Source: Labilithrix luteola (GTDB lineage: Bacteria; Myxococcota_A; Polyangia; Polyangiales; Polyangiaceae). Taken from it: a stretch of DNA of 64,000 nucleotides. Location of the stretch: NCBI RefSeq assembly GCF_001263205.1, contig NZ_CP012333.1, positions 6,128,501 through 6,192,500 on the forward strand, written 5' to 3'. The translations under genes and the position numbers were made by a program. This document shows positions 61,568 to 64,000 of this stretch, piece by piece. The first letter of the stretch is position 1, and each line of letters begins with the position of its first letter. The notes below the pieces were generated by a model, which saw only the letters and a list, made by a program, of their open reading frames with translations, did no database searches and was not told where the DNA came from.

Positions 61568-62728
61568 GTGTGGGCCCTCATGTTGCTCGGGATCGCGCTC
61601 TCGGCTCACGCCGTGTTGATCGCGTGGCTTCGTCGTCTCGTTGGTGGGAGCCGCACCACTACGCTCGCGCTAGCTGCGGGCGCGCTGGTGCTCACGCTCG
61701 CGCTTTTCGCTCCGCGCGAGTACTTCGGGTACACGTCGTTCGAGCTGTTCGTCGTCGCCGTGGGCGCGTCGCTCTACGTCGGCCTGGTCGTCGCCATCAC
61801 GCTGTTCGGCAAGCTTCGTTCGCGCGTGCGCTCGAAGCCGGCGCTCGACACGCCGAAAGACGACGCGAAAGAGCCCGCGCAGGGCGAAGCGAAAGAAGGA
61901 CGGCGCGAGACGCTGATCAAGCTCGCAGGCGCGGCGTCGTGGGCCACGAGCATCGGCGTCGTCGGTTGGGGCGCCGTGCGTGGGCGCCACGATTTCGAGC
62001 TCACCGAAGTGCCCGTTCGCATCGAGGGTCTTCCGCGCGCGCTCGACGGGTACGTCATCGTCCAGGTCTCCGATCTCCACGGCGGCACCTTCGTGGGCGA
62101 GGCCGATCTGAATCGCGGCTTCGAGCTCGTTCGACAGGCGCGCCCCGATCTGCTCGTGGCCACGGGCGACCTCGTCGACTTCGACCCGGGCTTCGCTCCG
62201 ATGATCGCCTCGCGCCTCGCGGACGTTGCCGCTCGAGACGGGGCTTTCGCCGTTCTCGGCAACCATGACCACTACGCCGACGCGCCGGCCGTTCTCGATG
62301 CGCTCGCGCGTGCTCGCATCACGGCCCTCGTCGACGACGCGCGCATCCTCCGCGCAGGAGACGGTGGTGGCTTCGCGCTGCTGGGCACGAACGACCTCTC
62401 CGCGCCGAGGTTCGGAGGGCGCGCCCCCGATCTGGGCCGAGCGCTCGCCGCGGCCCATCCCGATCGGCCCCGCATCCTGCTCGCCCACCAGCCGAGGCAG
62501 TTCGACGAAGCGGCAGGAAAGATCGCCCTGCAGCTGAGCGGTCACACCCACGGCATGCAGTTCGACTTCGCAGCCTCAGCGTTTCGGATCGCCCGCCGCT
62601 ACGTTGCGGGACGCTACGACAAGGATGGCTCGGTTCTCTGGGTGAACCGCGGCTTCGGGGTGACCGGGCCTCCGTCGCGCGTCGGCGTCAGGCCTGAAAT
62701 CACGAAGATCGTGCTCGTTTCCGCTTGA
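61568..62728 (+). CDS. Membrane metallophosphoesterase
   Basis: 386 residues. Two to three N-terminal membrane helices (about 1-95) precede a basic/acidic linker and a calcineurin-like domain with SDLHGGTFVG, GDLVDFD, GNHDHY and GHTHGMQ, all metal ligands present. It resembles YkuE/YaeI-type phosphodiesterases and is related in domain, though not closely, to the enzyme at 16560. The GTG at 61568 is used (further GTG at 61547 and ATG at 61580 in frame). Confidence 0.9.
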   Translation: MWALMLLGIALSAHAVLIAWLRRLVGGSRTTTLALAAGALVLTLALFAPREYFGYTSFELFVVAVGASLYVGLVVAITLFGKLRSRVRSKPALDTPKDDAKEPAQGEAKEGRRETLIKLAGAASWATSIGVVGWGAVRGRHDFELTEVPVRIEGLPRALDGYVIVQVSDLHGGTFVGEADLNRGFELVRQARPDLLVATGDLVDFDPGFAPMIASRLADVAARDGAFAVLGNHDHYADAPAVLDALARARITALVDDARILRAGDGGGFALLGTNDLSAPRFGGRAPDLGRALAAAHPDRPRILLAHQPRQFDEAAGKIALQLSGHTHGMQFDFAASAFRIARRYVAGRYDKDGSVLWVNRGFGVTGPPSRVGVRPEITKIVLVSA

Positions 62729-62815
62729 GCTCGTTGCGCGAGATCATCCCGCTGCCGGTCTTGTCCGGCTAACCTACGCGACTATACTTTCGAGCTCGAG
62801 GGTAAGGATCAAACG

Positions 62816-63691
62816 ATGGACGTCGATAGCGTGCTGGCTCTCGCGACCCGGGCCCGTGGCAAAGCCAAGCGTGTCCTGCTCCGCGCTCCTTTCATCAAGC
62901 AGTGGTCGGAACAACGCTACTTCGCCGCCCGCGGGCGACACGTCGACGACAGGCCGTGGCTCGAACGCGGTCGCTTCGGGGTTCTCGAGGATCTCCGTCA
63001 GGGCTTCTTCGCGCAGCGTGACGGCTCGGACATGCTCCCGGCCGACGTCGTCGACGTGGCCGACCGCTTCGTCCAGCGCCTCAAGGCGGATACCTCGAAC
63101 AAGCCTTGCGTGCGCATCTCGCCGGCCGATCTCGCAGCCGACCCGGCGCTCTTCAAGTGGGGCCTCTCCGACGCGAACCTCGATCTCGCCGAGTGCTACA
63201 TCGGCCTGCCCGTCCACTACCTCGGCGTCGAGGTGAAGCGCGAACGGCCCGACGGCGTCGCGACCGAAGTTCGCCAGTGGCACATCGACGTCGAGGATCG
63301 CCGGATGATGAAGATCATCGTCTACCTGAGCGACGTCGACGAAGGCTGCGGCCCCTTCGAGTACCTCGATCGACAGCGCACGCGCCGCGCCGTCGCGGGC
63401 CTCAACTACTGGTCGGGCTTCGTGCCGGACGCGAACATGGCCTCGGCCGTCGATACGGGGGAATGGCTCCGCGCGACCGGTTCACGCTTCACCTCGGTGT
63501 TCGTCGACACGTGTCGACTGTTCCACCGCGCCAAGCCCCCCACCACGACCGATCGCTACTCGATGACGTTCTCGTACTCGAGCACCACGCCGTACCAGGT
63601 GTTCCCCGAGTTCATGCAGACGCGCAAGACGATGCTCGCGCTCCGCTCGCAGCTCACGAAGCGCCAGCGTCGGGCTTCGATGATGGAGTGA
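62816..63691 (+). CDS. PhyH-like 2-oxoglutarate/Fe(II) dioxygenase
   Basis: 291 residues. The iron-binding His and Asp are in VRQWHIDVEDRR, and the second His and 2-oxoglutarate-binding Arg are likely in CRLFHRAKPPTTTDRYSMTF. The fold and spacing resemble phytanoyl-CoA dioxygenase-type hydroxylases, which hydroxylate small molecules or sugars and lipids. Cytosolic, with no signal. AAGGAT lies upstream of the ATG. It converges on the truncated acetyltransferase gene, which suggests the start of another sugar-modification locus. Confidence 0.82.
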   Translation: MDVDSVLALATRARGKAKRVLLRAPFIKQWSEQRYFAARGRHVDDRPWLERGRFGVLEDLRQGFFAQRDGSDMLPADVVDVADRFVQRLKADTSNKPCVRISPADLAADPALFKWGLSDANLDLAECYIGLPVHYLGVEVKRERPDGVATEVRQWHIDVEDRRMMKIIVYLSDVDEGCGPFEYLDRQRTRRAVAGLNYWSGFVPDANMASAVDTGEWLRATGSRFTSVFVDTCRLFHRAKPPTTTDRYSMTFSYSSTTPYQVFPEFMQTRKTMLALRSQLTKRQRRASMME

Positions 63692-64000
63692 CGGCGCCGT
63701 TGGCGTGCACGCCGTTCGCGCCGTTCGCGCCGTTCGCACTAGCCGCGTGGCTCGATCCTTTCGGGGTCGAGCCATTGGCGTGCGTACCGTCATCGATGGC
63801 GCCGTTGCTCGCGCGAGCAACGTGACCGCCAAGCGGCGCGTGTTCGCCGTTGGCCTGGGCGAGTGCATCGACGCCGGCGGCCTTGCTCGGGACGATCTTG
63901 AGCACCTTGGCCGGAATGCCGGCGGCCACCGCGCCGGGAGGTAGGTCGGTGACGACGACGGCGTTGGCGCCGATGATCGCGCCGCGACCGATGCGCACCG
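63654..64000 (-). CDS. Left-handed beta-helix acetyltransferase, C-terminal part (cut by window edge)
   Basis: The frame continues beyond the right edge. The visible part ends a hexapeptide-repeat acetyltransferase: IGRGAIIGANAVVVTDLPPGAVAAGIPAKVLKIV, the C-terminal turn and PAK motif of serine/sugar O-acetyltransferases. It then has an unusual tail of about 80 residues rich in Ala, Asn, Gly and His (NGANGANGVHANG-type low complexity), which is not part of the fold. The tail is coded up to the stop at 63654 and overlaps the end of the convergent PhyH-like gene. Confidence 0.8.
   Translation of the reverse strand, partial: VRIGRGAIIGANAVVVTDLPPGAVAAGIPAKVLKIVPSKAAGVDALAQANGEHAPLGGHVARASNGAIDDGTHANGSTPKGSSHAASANGANGANGVHANGAVTPSSKPDAGAS

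Overview
The window is a high-GC (about 65-70 percent by eye) chromosomal segment that looks like a myxobacterium-type member of the Myxococcota, probably Polyangia. The pointers are the many secreted lipoproteins with Asp/Gly/Ser/Asn-rich linkers, Hanks-type Ser/Thr kinases, a giant TPR protein, FG-GAP and IgGFc-binding-like surface proteins, duplicated secreted esterases, and GC-rich intergenic regions full of small inverted and tandem repeats. The genus assignment is inference; no rRNA or tRNA gene was found to test it.

Layout. 1-7506: truncated amidase, apaG, cyaY (frataxin), a lipoprotein and a 1480-residue TPR protein. 7827-13752: an ISC iron-sulfur assembly locus in the order merR-like regulator, iscS, iscU, iscA, hscB, hscA, fdx. 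The regulator replaces the usual IscR and carries a C-terminal Cys/His cluster. 13953-18642: NmrA-like reductase with divergent AraC regulator, DUF420 membrane protein, metallophosphoesterase and several small proteins. 18664-48681: a large exopolysaccharide region. It holds a degenerate tyrosine-kinase-like protein, GH5 glycosidase, two CE2-like esterases, Wzy-like polymerase, Ser/Thr kinase, GumC/Wzz-like protein, an SDR that has lost its catalytic pair, inositol-phosphate synthase, Wzx-like flippase, second kinase, glycosyltransferase-acyltransferase fusion, ATP-grasp enzyme, GT2-serine-acetyltransferase fusion and Wza-like export lipoprotein. Surface proteins (VWA, barrel-like, IgGFc-binding-like, FG-GAP) sit among them. 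48756-64000: paired CE1-type esterase lipoproteins, a Uma2-family protein, two SMP-30-like lipoproteins plus the remnant of a third, a HerA-like ATPase with an unknown partner, a horizontally acquired-looking lysozyme/CBM lipoprotein, a polysaccharide deacetylase, a second metallophosphoesterase, a PhyH-like oxygenase and a truncated acetyltransferase.

How they fit together. Wzx, Wzy, Wzz-like and Wza-like proteins together imply a Wzx/Wzy-dependent capsule or exopolysaccharide. The acetyltransferase, deacetylase and esterase genes suggest heavy acyl modification. No priming phosphoglycosyl transferase is visible, so the set is incomplete here.

The strongest unexplained signal is a 1.57-kb non-coding region at 55735-57304. 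It contains ten copies of a 14-bp near-palindrome spaced almost exactly 42 bp apart (four B-DNA turns) and present in both orientations. Close by are a perfect 19-bp inverted repeat and a cluster of stable hairpins. It is not CRISPR-like in repeat length or orientation and has no cas genes nearby. It lies upstream of a HerA-like ATPase operon.
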